A DNA stretch of 44,996 nt. Source: Anaerolineales bacterium HSG24 (GTDB lineage Bacteria; Chloroflexota; Anaerolineae; 4572-78; J111). Below are positions 24,099-33,887 of the stretch, one piece after another. Under the pieces are notes generated by a model that had not been told where the DNA came from, did not search any database, and worked only from the letters and a program-made list of their open reading frames with translations. Each line of letters begins with the position of its first letter. The stretch's first letter is position 1. The stretch spans positions 1 to 44,996 of the forward strand of contig JAUCGB010000024.1 of the NCBI GenBank assembly GCA_030377895.1, read 5' to 3'. Both the position numbers and the translations under genes were made by a program.

Positions 24099-25343
24099 AT
24101 GTTCAAAACAATTTTGCGAATTGGTAGCATGTTGATATGGTTAGGCTTTCTTATGGCAGTAGGTGCGATGTTGTTGTTCAACGCCGCGTCACGAGTCGGA
24201 GAGCATAAATCGAGTAGTTATGGCAGTGCCTATGCTGAGTTTCAACGCTCATGGGGTGGTGAAATCGGGGTCGTATTACCCAAATTTTATCTTACTCGGA
24301 GCTATACCGAAACAGAATACAACACCACCACCAAACGAGATGTCGTAGTCGAAAAAACCGAATCTTTTTCTCTTGTACCGTCAAGCATGGATTTTCAAGC
24401 CGAACTTGATTATGGAGAACAGGAGCGAGGATGGCTGATATTTAATGCCTTTGAGACAACTAATCTCGACCAATATAGCATCACCAACAGCACCGAGTAC
24501 ACCGGACCGTTGGTGATAGAACTACCGAAGCCTACTAATGCCAACCTTATCCACCGTTATCAAATTTTTGTAGGAGATAATGAAACAGGGTTGAACCCGA
24601 TGGAGGAGCGAATGGTCTTATTTCCTCAGATGAAACCGGGCCAAGAGACCAGTATTACTATAACCTACGCCATCAAAGGGATGGACGTTTTCAAATATAA
24701 CCTGTCGGGTTATCAAAGCCGAGTTGTTGGTAAGCTACAGGCCACTCTACAACTAAACACCCCACAATTTGAGATTTATCGTTTCGGCCTACCCCATACT
24801 ATCAGCACAGATAAGGGTAACAGTCAGATAGCCTTTAATCTGGAAGATTTTGCCACCACCCAAGATTTAGGCGTGACCTTCTCATCTAAGCAGATGTATC
24901 TGAATCAAATCGAGACGATGTTGTTTTATTCACCCCTGTCGCTCGTTCTTTATCTACTGGTGATTTTAGTCTTCTCGCAGATACAAGCGGTCTCCTTTAA
25001 TCCCCTGCATTATCTATTTATTGGGATTATTGATGTTTTCTACTTCCTATTTGTCGCTTATCTGGTGCGTTTCTTTGGGGTCGGAGCGAGTTTTGGTATC
25101 GCCGCCTTGTTGACGACAGGCATGTTCGTGGTCTACTGTCCGAATGTATTGGGAAAATCCTTTACTTGGTACATCGCCGGGCCGTACCTGTTTGGCCTAA
25201 GCGTACTCTTCTCCCTGATTTTCCTCATGCCAATCTTCCGAGGCTTGCTCTTTGTCAGCCTGATTTTCCTGATTTTCCTGTCGATTATGATTGCCATTAG
25301 TCGATCAGACATCTCTCAGTGGCCGTTGGTGCAGGAGGCATAG
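24099..25343 (+). CDS. CreD-like inner membrane protein
   Basis: 414 residues. One TM helix at about 8-28, then roughly 240 residues predicted outside, then about six closely spaced TM helices (from about 275 to 400) and a short tail. The pattern of a single N-terminal TM, a long outside beta-rich region and a multi-TM end, with FNPLHYLFIGIIDVFYFLFV, recalls CreD, a poorly understood envelope protein. Similarity is loose, so the family call is tentative. AGGAG lies seven bases before ATG 24099. It ends before a block of repeats and a strong terminator (25475-25514). Confidence 0.65.
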   Translation: MFKTILRIGSMLIWLGFLMAVGAMLLFNAASRVGEHKSSSYGSAYAEFQRSWGGEIGVVLPKFYLTRSYTETEYNTTTKRDVVVEKTESFSLVPSSMDFQAELDYGEQERGWLIFNAFETTNLDQYSITNSTEYTGPLVIELPKPTNANLIHRYQIFVGDNETGLNPMEERMVLFPQMKPGQETSITITYAIKGMDVFKYNLSGYQSRVVGKLQATLQLNTPQFEIYRFGLPHTISTDKGNSQIAFNLEDFATTQDLGVTFSSKQMYLNQIETMLFYSPLSLVLYLLVILVFSQIQAVSFNPLHYLFIGIIDVFYFLFVAYLVRFFGVGASFGIAALLTTGMFVVYCPNVLGKSFTWYIAGPYLFGLSVLFSLIFLMPIFRGLLFVSLIFLIFLSIMIAISRSDISQWPLVQEA

Positions 25344-25356
25344 GATTAACAGTTTC

Positions 25357-25447
25357 GGTAATGGTGCAGAAGTAGTGATAAGGATCCGTTAGCTACCCGC
25401 AAGTTCTAAACTTGCGGGTAGCTGACCACTACCTATGCAGGACTACC
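25357..25447. repeat. GTAGTGAT-family inverted-repeat element, core type 2
   Basis: Arms GGTAATGGTGCAGAAGTAGT (from 25357) and the complement of GGTAGTCCTGCATAGGTAGT (to 25447). The core is the hairpin GCTACCCGCAAGTT/AACTTGCGGGTAGC, also found at 44075-44103 and partly at 7535-7555, while copies at 28959, 30874 and 38152 carry a different core. Confidence 0.7.
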
Positions 25448-25474
25448 ACAGTTTCATCTTTCATCTGATGAACA

Positions 25475-25514
25475 ATCAAAAAGAGCCTGACCGTTTGGTC
25501 AGGCTCTTTTTGAT
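25475..25514. terminator. Strong bidirectional-looking terminator
   Basis: An 18-bp perfect stem (AGAGCCTGACC / GGTCAGGCTCT at its heart) with loop GTTT, A-run on the left and T-run on the right. It suits both the plus-strand CreD-like gene and the minus-strand ilvC transcript approaching from the other side. Confidence 0.85.
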
Positions 25515-25545
25515 ATTTTCTGACGCTAACGGAATCTTTGGCGGG

Positions 25546-25673
25546 AACACTACAGCGGATACTTCAAAACTCAACGGATATATTTCGCCAATAACGGGAT
25601 TTCTTTGCTATTTACAGCGATTATATACGGATGAAAACCATCCGTTCCGCAGTTAAGTATCCGTTGTAGTGTT
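25546..25673. repeat. 128-bp element with 19-bp terminal inverted repeats
   Basis: AACACTACAGCGGATACTT on the left pairs with the complement of AACACTACAACGGATACTT on the right, one mismatch in 19. The centre has a small hairpin (ACGGATGAAAACCATCCGT). No coding capacity beyond a chance frame; the only copy seen in this window. Confidence 0.65.
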
Positions 25674-25789
25674 GATTCCGGCTAAACCAAAGAAAAAGTT
25701 AACATCAGGCTCTTTTGATATGCGTCATCTGGCCCTAGAAACCCGATTTCTCAAAGAATCAGATTTCTGTTTCGCTATTCGCAAATTCA

Positions 25790-27292
<1,503 letters not shown>

Positions 27293-27296
27293 TCAT

Positions 27297-27333
27297 TTAG
27301 TCATCCGATGACTTGTAGTCATCGGATGACTAA
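27297..27333. repeat. Perfect hairpin upstream of ilvC
   Basis: Arms of 17 bases (TTAGTCATCCGATGACT and its complement) around TGT. It lies 32 bases before the ilvC start, on the same 5' side, and could be an operator, a transcript-stabilising hairpin or another scattered palindrome. There is no T-run, so a terminator is unlikely. The remaining gap to 27510 shows nothing else. Confidence 0.6.
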
Positions 27334-27510
27334 CGGCCAAAACTTTTCTGGTTCCTTCTTTCATTAAAATACGAAATACGATTTGTTAAACAACCTGCCA
27401 ACTATACAACTGTTTCAGGCAATGGACAAATTGGGCGATGGTCATGGTTTCACCTGTTCGTTTTTGGACACGAATTTCCTCCAAAATCAAGTTTGTCCGT
27501 ATCCTATTTC

Positions 27511-27912
27511 TCAGGTTGTCTTCCCGTCCGGCATGGTAGTTTTGGTAAAGTTTACGTCAGTTAAGGTAGCTTTTTCAATCATAGCTCCAGCCAAATTCGC
27601 CTCAGTCAGATTAGCTTTCGTCAAATTAGCTCCACGCAAATCAGCCCCAGATAAGGTCGCGCCAGTTAAATCGGCCTCACGCAAAAACGCCCCGGCCAGA
27701 TTGGCCTGCACCAGATTCGCCTCGACCAATTTCGCCTGAAACAGACTCGCTCTCCGCAAATCGGCTCCGCGTAAGTCAGCCTGAGACAGATCAGCCCAGT
27801 TTAAGTCGGTTCCCCGCAAATCGATCTCGCGCAAATCAGTCCCGCGCAAATCAGCCCCGCTCAGGTTTTGACGACGTAGATTAATATGACTGGGTTGGTT
27901 TCTAATTGGCAT
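27511..27912 (-). CDS. Pentapeptide-repeat protein
   Basis: 133 residues, of which about 15-120 are about 20 consecutive five-residue units of the A(D/N)Lxx type (for example ADLRGADLRRASL, ANLTKANLTEANL). These fold as a right-handed square beta-helix. Some members mimic DNA and protect gyrase, but most have no known role and nothing here points to a target. No signal peptide or membrane segment. Start ATG 27912 has no clear ribosome binding site. The plus-strand frame opposite is only a mirror of the repeats. Confidence 0.85.
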   Translation of the reverse strand: MPIRNQPSHINLRRQNLSGADLRGTDLREIDLRGTDLNWADLSQADLRGADLRRASLFQAKLVEANLVQANLAGAFLREADLTGATLSGADLRGANLTKANLTEANLAGAMIEKATLTDVNFTKTTMPDGKTT

Positions 27913-28037
27913 TGTAGCGTGAAACGTGAGGCGTGAAAACGTGATACGTAATGTATAAATTTACATATCACATTTTCACAATCGTTAAAAAATCTATATT
28001 TATCCGCGTTATCCGTGTCCAATTAAATTTCTCTGAA

Positions 28038-28943
28038 TCAATTCAACTTTTGCACCGTCGGTTTTAAGTCGAGTTCTTTGACCAGAGTCTGCAACTCCGA
28101 GTCGGTCAATTCTCGTTTTTTCTCGGTATAGGCCATCAGCGCCGCCTCCAGCACATTCGCCCCAAAGGAGCGACCATCAAGCGAGGGGGTGCTGGTGATG
28201 AGATAACGCAAGCCCCGCTCCCGCATCAAAGCAACATCGGTACTAGTAGTGGTATTGGTCATGATGATTTTGCCGCTTAAATCAAGAGGCATGTGGCGGC
28301 GAATATATTGGAAATCTCCGGCAATAACCATCCCATAGTTGAACCATTTTTCATATTTAGGGATATTCTCGTCTTGATTTTCGCCAGTCGGATAGAGCAT
28401 ACTGACTGGCATTAGCCCGACCATCGGCAAAAGGAGCGAAGCCAGCAAGCGTAGTCGCCCTAGTCCATAAATCGGAATGGGAATGCCTAAACCGAACATC
28501 AAATCACAATAAACTACCTCAAACCCAGCCTGATCGAGCGACACGGCCATGCCGTACCTGTCACAGCCCATCGGCATCATGGCCCTGCGAGGCATCACCG
28601 GCTTATCCAGCATATTTTCAACCTGCTGAAATATGGTGCGTTCCATCGTTAGCTTGAGACCACGCCCATCGGTATAGGGGGTCTGCTTGATCGTCTTGAC
28701 TAAATTCAAGCCAGAGCGCAGGCCATAGTTCTTATTTTCTACCCGTACATATAACTCTACACCGCCCACGCCAAAGGCATCAACTTGACCATCCAACTCG
28801 GTATACAACGCTTTGGCTTTGGCCTCATCCCCATCACAGCCGATTCGTTCAAGCTGAATCGCCTCCTCACCAAGCACGAGCGTAGTTGTTTTATCGCGGC
28901 TCGAACTGCCCAAACTGATACTGACCACTCGTTTTGTCATCAT
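28038..28943 (-). CDS. Protein of the family annotated 'quinate 5-dehydrogenase'
   Basis: 301 residues. The opening KRVVSISLGSSSRDK, the central VYCDLMFGLGIPIPIYGL, MLYPTGENQ, VIAGDFQYIRRHMP and the end STPSLDGRSFGANVLEAAL match, from memory, a conserved family found in Clostridia and Chloroflexota and usually labelled quinate 5-dehydrogenase. I do not see the AroE/YdiB-type dinucleotide-binding motif, so the enzymatic label should be treated with caution. No signal peptide; one hydrophobic stretch (about 165-185) may be buried. Two adjacent ATGs give alternative starts one codon apart. It lies alone between repeats. Confidence 0.7.
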   Translation of the reverse strand: MMTKRVVSISLGSSSRDKTTTLVLGEEAIQLERIGCDGDEAKAKALYTELDGQVDAFGVGGVELYVRVENKNYGLRSGLNLVKTIKQTPYTDGRGLKLTMERTIFQQVENMLDKPVMPRRAMMPMGCDRYGMAVSLDQAGFEVVYCDLMFGLGIPIPIYGLGRLRLLASLLLPMVGLMPVSMLYPTGENQDENIPKYEKWFNYGMVIAGDFQYIRRHMPLDLSGKIIMTNTTTSTDVALMRERGLRYLITSTPSLDGRSFGANVLEAALMAYTEKKRELTDSELQTLVKELDLKPTVQKLN

Positions 28944-28958
28944 TAAGTACCTGAAAGC

Positions 28959-29055
28959 GGTAGTGATGCAAAGGTAGTGATAAGGAGTGCAAAGCTTGCT
29001 TTGCAGGCAAGCCTTGCACTCCGGATTCTGCCATCACTACTTGTGCAGGACTACC
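28959..29055. repeat. GTAGTGAT-family inverted-repeat element, core type 1
   Basis: Arms GGTAGTGATGCAAAGGTAGT and the complement of GGTAGTCCTGCACAAGTAGT. The core hairpin is GGAGTGCAAAGCTTGC with its complement. It is followed at 29071-29100 by a fragment (AACGCGCAACTTATTTAATT) of the element found at 4611 and 9518. Confidence 0.75.
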
Positions 29056-29104
29056 GCCGAAAGCGATGTAGAAACGCGCAACTTATTTAATTCCGTTTCC
29101 TTGC

Positions 29105-29470
29105 TTATAACGTCCCTTCATAATATACAATCACCATCACCACCAAGGCATTAATTACTGTAGCGACGGGAACGGCTGACACGATACCCAAAATTGCCAA
29201 TGTCGCGGCATGCCAGCGAGGAATAACTTTAGAGGCCTGATTAATCTGATAGTTAGCCAGTAGGACAATGATTAACATACCAAACATTCTGGCCCAAAAC
29301 TCAGCTTGAGCTGTAAATAGACTGCCGAGCAATCCGGCGATTAAGCCCCATTGAAAAACCTTCAACCGAATCGGGTCAAAGGCGAATAAACCTAAATCAG
29401 CTAACTCCGGCTCTTGCTTAAACCTGTTTGGATTTAATTTGGTTCGTCTTTTATATTTCGATTTTGACAT
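29105..29470 (-). CDS. Small membrane protein of unknown function
   Basis: 121 residues. A basic, polar N terminus (SKSKYKRRTKLNPNRFK) is followed by about three hydrophobic helices (about 35-55, 58-76, 88-118). The family was not recognised. Gene-like points are an ATG start, a sensible membrane layout and a position 41 bases downstream of the M23 peptidase gene on the same strand, which suggests cotranscription and perhaps a cell-envelope role. Confidence 0.6.
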   Translation of the reverse strand: MSKSKYKRRTKLNPNRFKQEPELADLGLFAFDPIRLKVFQWGLIAGLLGSLFTAQAEFWARMFGMLIIVLLANYQINQASKVIPRWHAATLAILGIVSAVPVATVINALVVMVIVYYEGTL

Positions 29471-29511
29471 GAATTTTAATCTCGTAATTCGTAATTTCTA
29501 ATTCCTAATTC

Positions 29512-30834
29512 CTACGGAATCGCCCGCTCCGTCCATTGTAATGGCTCGACGGCGAATCCGTTCAGGCGTAGTTCCCAATGGAGATGTGGGCCTGTCACCA
29601 GTCCCGTACCGCCAATGTAGCCGATGATGTCGCCGGGTTCGACAAATTGCCCCTCTGTAACCAATATTTCGGTTTGATGCCAGTAGCCGCTATATAAGCC
29701 CAACCCATGATCAAGTAGCACCGCGTTACCTCGCACATTTAGGGATTCAGCCAAGACGACTCGACCAGCGGCAGGGGCATAAATCGTCTTATCCTGACCA
29801 CCCGCAAAATCAGTTCCGCCATGAAAACTGGTCACTGGCCCGCCACCATAACTGCGCCGCGTGCCAAAATCGCTGGTCACATAGACCGAGGGATAGTTGA
29901 CCGGATAACGCCAGCGTCCGCTCCACAAGGGACGGGGCGTAACCTCAGACCAGATTTCGACCAAGCGATTCCATTCAGCCTGACTAATCTCTGGGTCGAG
30001 CAGACTGCTCGTTTCCTCATTCAGCGCAATATTTTCTGAGCCATACGGCCCATCGACCACGGTCACACTTTGGTAGGTCGTCACCTCTTGCCCACTCGGC
30101 AAAGTCGCAATTAAGGTTATCGGGTATTGATTTGATTGGGCCAACGGATGAATGGCAGCCAGTGCCCATTTACGTTGTCCAGTACCTGTAAAAAATAAGA
30201 CCCGACCATCAATATCACCCCGCAACGTGACCACTTGTGATAGCTGAACACTGATGATGAGGGTACGTCCCTGAATAATGACCGACTCGGATAGTTGAAC
30301 CGATTCAAACGGATCCGGATGGTTGGTTAGAGTTTGCGGTGGGCCAGTTGGAATCTGTAGTACCTGTCCCATTTGTAATATATCAGGATTATCTATGCTA
30401 TTAGCTAAAATTATATGATTGAGTGGCGTGTCATATAACTGAGCGATGCTGAACAGAGTCTCGCCCTGTTGCACCGTGTGCATGGCCCCGATTTCAAACG
30501 GGCTAAACTTTGGTTGTGGCGTAGACGAAGCGTTAGGAGCGTCAACATCCGGTGCAGGGGCGGAACCAGAAAAAACAGGGGTCGATGTGGGGAGTGGCAC
30601 ACCGGGCAAAATCAACTCCTGCCCCACATAAATCATGTAGGGCGGACGCAGACGATTAGCCCGCGCCACCATCTGAATCTGAAGGCCATGCCGATAGGCA
30701 ATCTGGCTCAAGGTGTCGCCCGACTGCACGGTGTAGACAAACTGATCCGGCGGCTGTTGCGCCTGAACAGGTTGAATACCACTATAAAAGAATAGAATTG
30801 TCAACACAATCGTTAAATATAATATGCGTCTCAT
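29512..30834 (-). CDS. Exported LysM / M23 metallopeptidase
   Basis: 440 residues. Signal peptide (RRILYLTIVLTILFFYSG, probable cleavage after VQA near 25). Two LysM domains bind peptidoglycan: about 33-77 (VYTVQSGDTLSQIAYRHG) and about 118-162 (MHTVQQGETLFSIAQLYD). A beta-rich spacer follows. The C-terminal M23/LytM domain has the zinc motifs HGGTDFAGG and HLHWELR, with LLDHGLGLYSGYWHQ between, so it should be an active endopeptidase that trims peptidoglycan cross-links. It probably acts in cell-wall growth or division. ATG 30834 is weakly led (GAGATT). Confidence 0.93.
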   Translation of the reverse strand: MRRILYLTIVLTILFFYSGIQPVQAQQPPDQFVYTVQSGDTLSQIAYRHGLQIQMVARANRLRPPYMIYVGQELILPGVPLPTSTPVFSGSAPAPDVDAPNASSTPQPKFSPFEIGAMHTVQQGETLFSIAQLYDTPLNHIILANSIDNPDILQMGQVLQIPTGPPQTLTNHPDPFESVQLSESVIIQGRTLIISVQLSQVVTLRGDIDGRVLFFTGTGQRKWALAAIHPLAQSNQYPITLIATLPSGQEVTTYQSVTVVDGPYGSENIALNEETSSLLDPEISQAEWNRLVEIWSEVTPRPLWSGRWRYPVNYPSVYVTSDFGTRRSYGGGPVTSFHGGTDFAGGQDKTIYAPAAGRVVLAESLNVRGNAVLLDHGLGLYSGYWHQTEILVTEGQFVEPGDIIGYIGGTGLVTGPHLHWELRLNGFAVEPLQWTERAIP

Positions 30835-30873
30835 AATCTCAATTGTGTGTACCGGTTCAAGATTTTAAGATTG

Positions 30874-30975
30874 GGTAGTGGTGCAGATGTAGTGATCCGG
30901 AGTGCAAAGCTTGCTTTGCATGCAAGGCAAGCCTTGCACTCCGGATTCTGCCATCACTACTTGTGCAGGACTACC
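30874..30975. repeat. GTAGTGAT-family inverted-repeat element, core type 1
   Basis: Arms GGTAGTGGTGCAGATGTAGT and the complement of GGTAGTCCTGCACAAGTAGT. The core is the GGAGTGCAAAGCTTGC hairpin, nearly identical to those at 28959 and 38152. It lies between the threonine dehydratase stop and the M23 gene start, filling most of that gap. Confidence 0.75.
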
Positions 30976-30985
30976 TAAGATTGAA

Positions 30986-31966
30986 TCACTCTAAAATCCC
31001 GCAATTTTCCTGCAAAATCTCAGTCAACAACCGACTGTCGATGTTCCCACCCGTCAGAACACAGACCACCGTTTTACCTGTCAATGCCTCTCGATTTGAA
31101 TCGTCCAATAACGGAGCAATGGCAATCGCGCCGGAGCCTTCGACCACCATCTGCTCTTGGTCAATCAGAGTGAAAATGCTGTGCCGAATCTGAGCCTCGT
31201 TGAACAGTAGAATCTCATCGACCCGCGTCCGGCACAAGTAAAACGGGAACTTGCCGAATCCACCCGCTAACCCGTCGGCGATGGTCTCCTCGGCTTCGTA
31301 ATGCTCGGCGGGCAGATTTTGCTTAAACGACAATTGCATGGATGGTGAGGCTGTCGGCTGAACGGCAATTAACTGGGCTTCCTGATGAAGATCCTTAATC
31401 ACCACTCCAATCCCAGCGATTAACCCACCGCCGCCCACCGGAACAATAATCGTATCGACGGTCGGCAACTCGGTTAGAATTTCAACTCCAACTGTCCCCG
31501 CGCCAGTAATCACCTCCAAATCATCGTAGGCTGGTAGATAAATGGCCTCCGTCTCCTCGGCATAAGCTTCGGCGGCATAGTGGGCTTCGTCGTAATTCTG
31601 CCCGACCAGTTTGAGATTGGTCGGAAAACGACTCAACTTAGTGATTTTGGCTTGAGGAGTCGTTTCAGGAACAAAAATCGTCACCGACTCCACTCCTAAC
31701 GATTGAGCGGCAAAAGATGTCCCTAAACCATGATTTCCGGCACTAGCGGTGACAATCCCTCGCCGATGCGCGGCCTCCCTGATAGTCATCATCTTGTAAG
31801 TTGCCCCCCGAATCTTGAAACTTCCTGTCGGTTGGTAATTTTCCAGTTTGAGCCATACCTGCGCGCCACTAATTTCGCTCAGGGCGGCACTGTATAACAA
31901 AGGGCTAGGGTTGATATAATCGCCCAAAGCATAACTTGCTCTGATAATATGGTATGGTTTTAGCAT
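30986..31966 (-). CDS. Threonine/serine dehydratase-type PLP enzyme
   Basis: 326 residues. It probably deaminates threonine to 2-oxobutyrate. PLP Lys in GSFKIRGA; SAGNHGLGTS; the phosphate loop VGGGGLIAGIG; and the end region VCVLTGGNID. The C-terminal ACT-like regulatory domain of biosynthetic IlvA is absent, so it is of the short TdcB-like type, and serine racemase activity is also possible. I start at ATG 31966 (LKPYHIIRASYAL), where family proteins begin; the frame continues 17 codons upstream with residues that do not fit. It could supply 2-oxobutyrate to the branched-chain route that uses the ilvC product. Confidence 0.85.
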   Translation of the reverse strand: MLKPYHIIRASYALGDYINPSPLLYSAALSEISGAQVWLKLENYQPTGSFKIRGATYKMMTIREAAHRRGIVTASAGNHGLGTSFAAQSLGVESVTIFVPETTPQAKITKLSRFPTNLKLVGQNYDEAHYAAEAYAEETEAIYLPAYDDLEVITGAGTVGVEILTELPTVDTIIVPVGGGGLIAGIGVVIKDLHQEAQLIAVQPTASPSMQLSFKQNLPAEHYEAEETIADGLAGGFGKFPFYLCRTRVDEILLFNEAQIRHSIFTLIDQEQMVVEGSGAIAIAPLLDDSNREALTGKTVVCVLTGGNIDSRLLTEILQENCGILE

Positions 31967-32035
31967 AAATACGAAAAATATAAAACGTAAAACATGATGC
32001 ATGATTTTCGCCATCACGTTTCACGTTTCAGTTAG

Positions 32036-32389
32036 TTAGTTAAATAATGCCCCAATCGTCTCGAATAGAGACCCTGTAAATGGAGCCAGCACCGAAAACA
32101 ACATAGCCATTAAAGCTACAATTGCCAAGAGCTTCGGCATGGTCAGATTGCTTTCCTTTTTTTCTTCCGTCACCTCTTGTTGGTCGAGATTGATTGATTC
32201 TAAGCTAGGATGATGAGCCAACACGTCTGCTAATATCTGTAGGTCAGCAAAGTTGAGCAGTTTGTGACGCATATCGACATGGGAGGTGGATTCGGTGAAC
32301 GTTTCGTACATATCAGGAAAATAATCCTGACACAGTTTTGACAACTCATCCTCTTCAAGTTGATTTAATAGTTTCGCTAGGTTTTTCAT
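32036..32389 (-). CDS. Small helical protein with C-terminal membrane anchor, possibly an effector-associated domain
   Basis: 117 residues. The first 65 are helical: LLNQLEEDELSKLCQDYFPD, then RHKLLNFADLQILADVLAHH. This layout (L-x-E-x-E-L-x-x-L-C near the start, arginine-led helix, LL near the end) recalls effector-associated or death-like adaptor domains of bacterial conflict systems, but the match is by impression only. A charged linker (VTEEKKES) leads to a hydrophobic helix (about 86-112). A soluble domain tethered by its tail fits an adaptor. The gene lies between a threonine dehydratase gene and a Uma2-like scrap; no nuclease or STAND ATPase gene is adjacent. Confidence 0.6.
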   Translation of the reverse strand: MKNLAKLLNQLEEDELSKLCQDYFPDMYETFTESTSHVDMRHKLLNFADLQILADVLAHHPSLESINLDQQEVTEEKKESNLTMPKLLAIVALMAMLFSVLAPFTGSLFETIGALFN

Positions 32390-32405
32390 GAAATACTCTC
32401 ATTTT

Positions 32406-32531
32406 TTATTCGTCTAACTCTATCCCCAACGCCTTTAACTTGGCCTGATATCGTGCTAATTCCTGCTCCGCTTGCTCGGCCCGTTGACGCTCTTGCTGAT
32501 AAAAATGTATGACGAACCCTTGATAACTGGA
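32406..32531 (-). pseudogene. Remnant of a Uma2-family (DUF820) endonuclease-like gene
   Basis: The minus-strand frame ending at 32406 reads QQERQRAEQAEQELARYQ and then AKLKALGIELDE before a stop. A Glu/Arg/Gln-rich coiled coil closing with L-x-A-L-G-I is the usual tail of Uma2-type proteins. The catalytic domain that should precede it is missing: a stop lies 41 codons upstream and hemL begins just beyond. A second frame (residues SLQSLVDDPVIKG) overlaps upstream, hinting at a frameshift. It is probably a degraded 3' end. Confidence 0.5.
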
Positions 32532-32597
32532 TCATCCACAAGGCTTTGTAAAGATGGCAGACTAAAGTCCGCCCTACTCCCCGCAAATTCCGTCAGG

Positions 32598-33887
32598 CTA
32601 CGTCGCAATCGTCTCAAAGGCTCGCTGAACCGCTTTAATCGTTTGTTCAACCACCGCATCGCTGTGGACGGTGGAGAAGAAGGCGGCCTCAAATTGTGAC
32701 GGAGCGATGTAGACTCCTTCGGCCAGCAGAGCATGGAAAAACTGAGCGAACTGCTCGGTGTTACTCTGCGAGGCGGTCTCCCAATTTATGACAGGTTGCT
32801 CGGAAAAGTAGAGACAAGACATGGTGCCGACTTGAGTTTGATAAATCGGAATGTTAACCGCCTCCGCTGCTTGACGAATCCCCTCAGCTAGTTTCGAGGC
32901 TCCTCGTACCATGTTATCAAACGCTCCGACCTCACGGATACCTTGCAGGGTCGCCAAACCGGCGGTCATAGCCAGCGGATTGCCGCTCAACGTTCCGGCT
33001 TGATACATCGGCCCGGCGGGAGCGACGATCTGCATGATGTCACGTCGTCCGGCGTAAGCACCCACAGGTAGCCCGCCGCCGATCACCTTACCCAAGGCGG
33101 TCAGGTCTGGCATAATGCCGTAATACTCCTGCGCCCCACCGAGCGCGACTCGGAAGCCGGTCATGACCTCGTCAAAAATCAACAGAGTATTATTATTGGT
33201 ACACAAGTCGCGAATTCCTTGTAAATAACCATCTTGCGGTGGCACAACGCCCATGTTACCGGCCACTGGCTCTAAGATAATGGCCGCAATCTCATTCGGG
33301 TATTGGGTAAATAGGTTCTTGAGCGCAGTCAAGTCATTGTAGGGCGCAACCAATGTATCCTGCGTCGCCCCCTGTGGTACGCCGGGGCTATCCGGCAAAC
33401 CGAGCGTCGCCACGCCCGACCCTGCTTGCACCAGTAGAAAATCAGCATGCCCATGATAATTACCGCGCATTTTGATAATTTTGTTCCGTCCAGTATAGGC
33501 GCGGGCCAAGCGCAACACGCTCATGGTCGCCTCCGTACCAGAGTTGACAAAGCGCGCCTGCTCGGCAGAGGGAACCATGTCGCAGACCAGTTCGGCCATT
33601 TCGGTTTCGATGGCCGTCGGCGCGCCGTAACTCGTACCCCGTGCAGCGGCTTCTTGCACTGCCTTGACCACTCTCGGCGCGGCATGCCCCAAAATCAGCG
33701 GCCCCCAACTCAACACATAATCAATGTAGCGATTACCGTCCACATCGTACAGATACGGCCCTTCGGCTCGTTCAATAAAGATGGGCTGTCCACCCACGCC
33801 ACCAAACGCACGCGCTGGTGAGTTGACTCCGCCCGGAATGACCTGTTGGGCGGCTTGAAATAGTTGTTTCGATTTTGAAATATTCAT
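32598..33887 (-). CDS. hemL: Glutamate-1-semialdehyde 2,1-aminomutase
   Basis: 429 residues. It makes 5-aminolevulinate from glutamate-1-semialdehyde in the C5 route to tetrapyrroles, with PLP. PGGVNSPARAFGGVGG, FVNSGTEATMSVLRLAR, YHGHAD, FDEVMTGFRVALGGAQ and the PLP Lys in ALGKVIGGGLPVGAY are all present. I start at ATG 33887 because AAGGAG sits five bases upstream; a start five codons earlier is less likely. No other hem gene is next to it. Confidence 0.95.
   Translation of the reverse strand: MNISKSKQLFQAAQQVIPGGVNSPARAFGGVGGQPIFIERAEGPYLYDVDGNRYIDYVLSWGPLILGHAAPRVVKAVQEAAARGTSYGAPTAIETEMAELVCDMVPSAEQARFVNSGTEATMSVLRLARAYTGRNKIIKMRGNYHGHADFLLVQAGSGVATLGLPDSPGVPQGATQDTLVAPYNDLTALKNLFTQYPNEIAAIILEPVAGNMGVVPPQDGYLQGIRDLCTNNNTLLIFDEVMTGFRVALGGAQEYYGIMPDLTALGKVIGGGLPVGAYAGRRDIMQIVAPAGPMYQAGTLSGNPLAMTAGLATLQGIREVGAFDNMVRGASKLAEGIRQAAEAVNIPIYQTQVGTMSCLYFSEQPVINWETASQSNTEQFAQFFHALLAEGVYIAPSQFEAAFFSTVHSDAVVEQTIKAVQRAFETIAT

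Larger units (their letters stand above)
25344..25789. other. Repeat cluster between convergent genes
   Basis: No gene is seen. In order it holds a member of the GTAGTGAT family (25357-25447), a strong terminator (25475-25514), an arm matching 24057-24078 in opposite orientation (25516-25536), a 128-bp inverted-repeat element (25546-25673) and a decayed AGAAACCCGATTTCT palindrome (25737-25769). Confidence 0.65.

Noticed and set aside
23756..24135. Frames on both strands upstream of the CreD-like gene
   Set aside because: They translate palindromes and GTTCCCAA repeats; the real start is at 24099 with a good ribosome binding site.
25435..25656. A 73-codon plus-strand frame
   Set aside because: It crosses a terminator and two inverted-repeat elements; chance frame.
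27383..27739. A 118-codon plus-strand frame with regular repeats
   Set aside because: The repeats mirror the pentapeptide repeats on the other strand; the minus-strand reading has the true ADLxx pattern.
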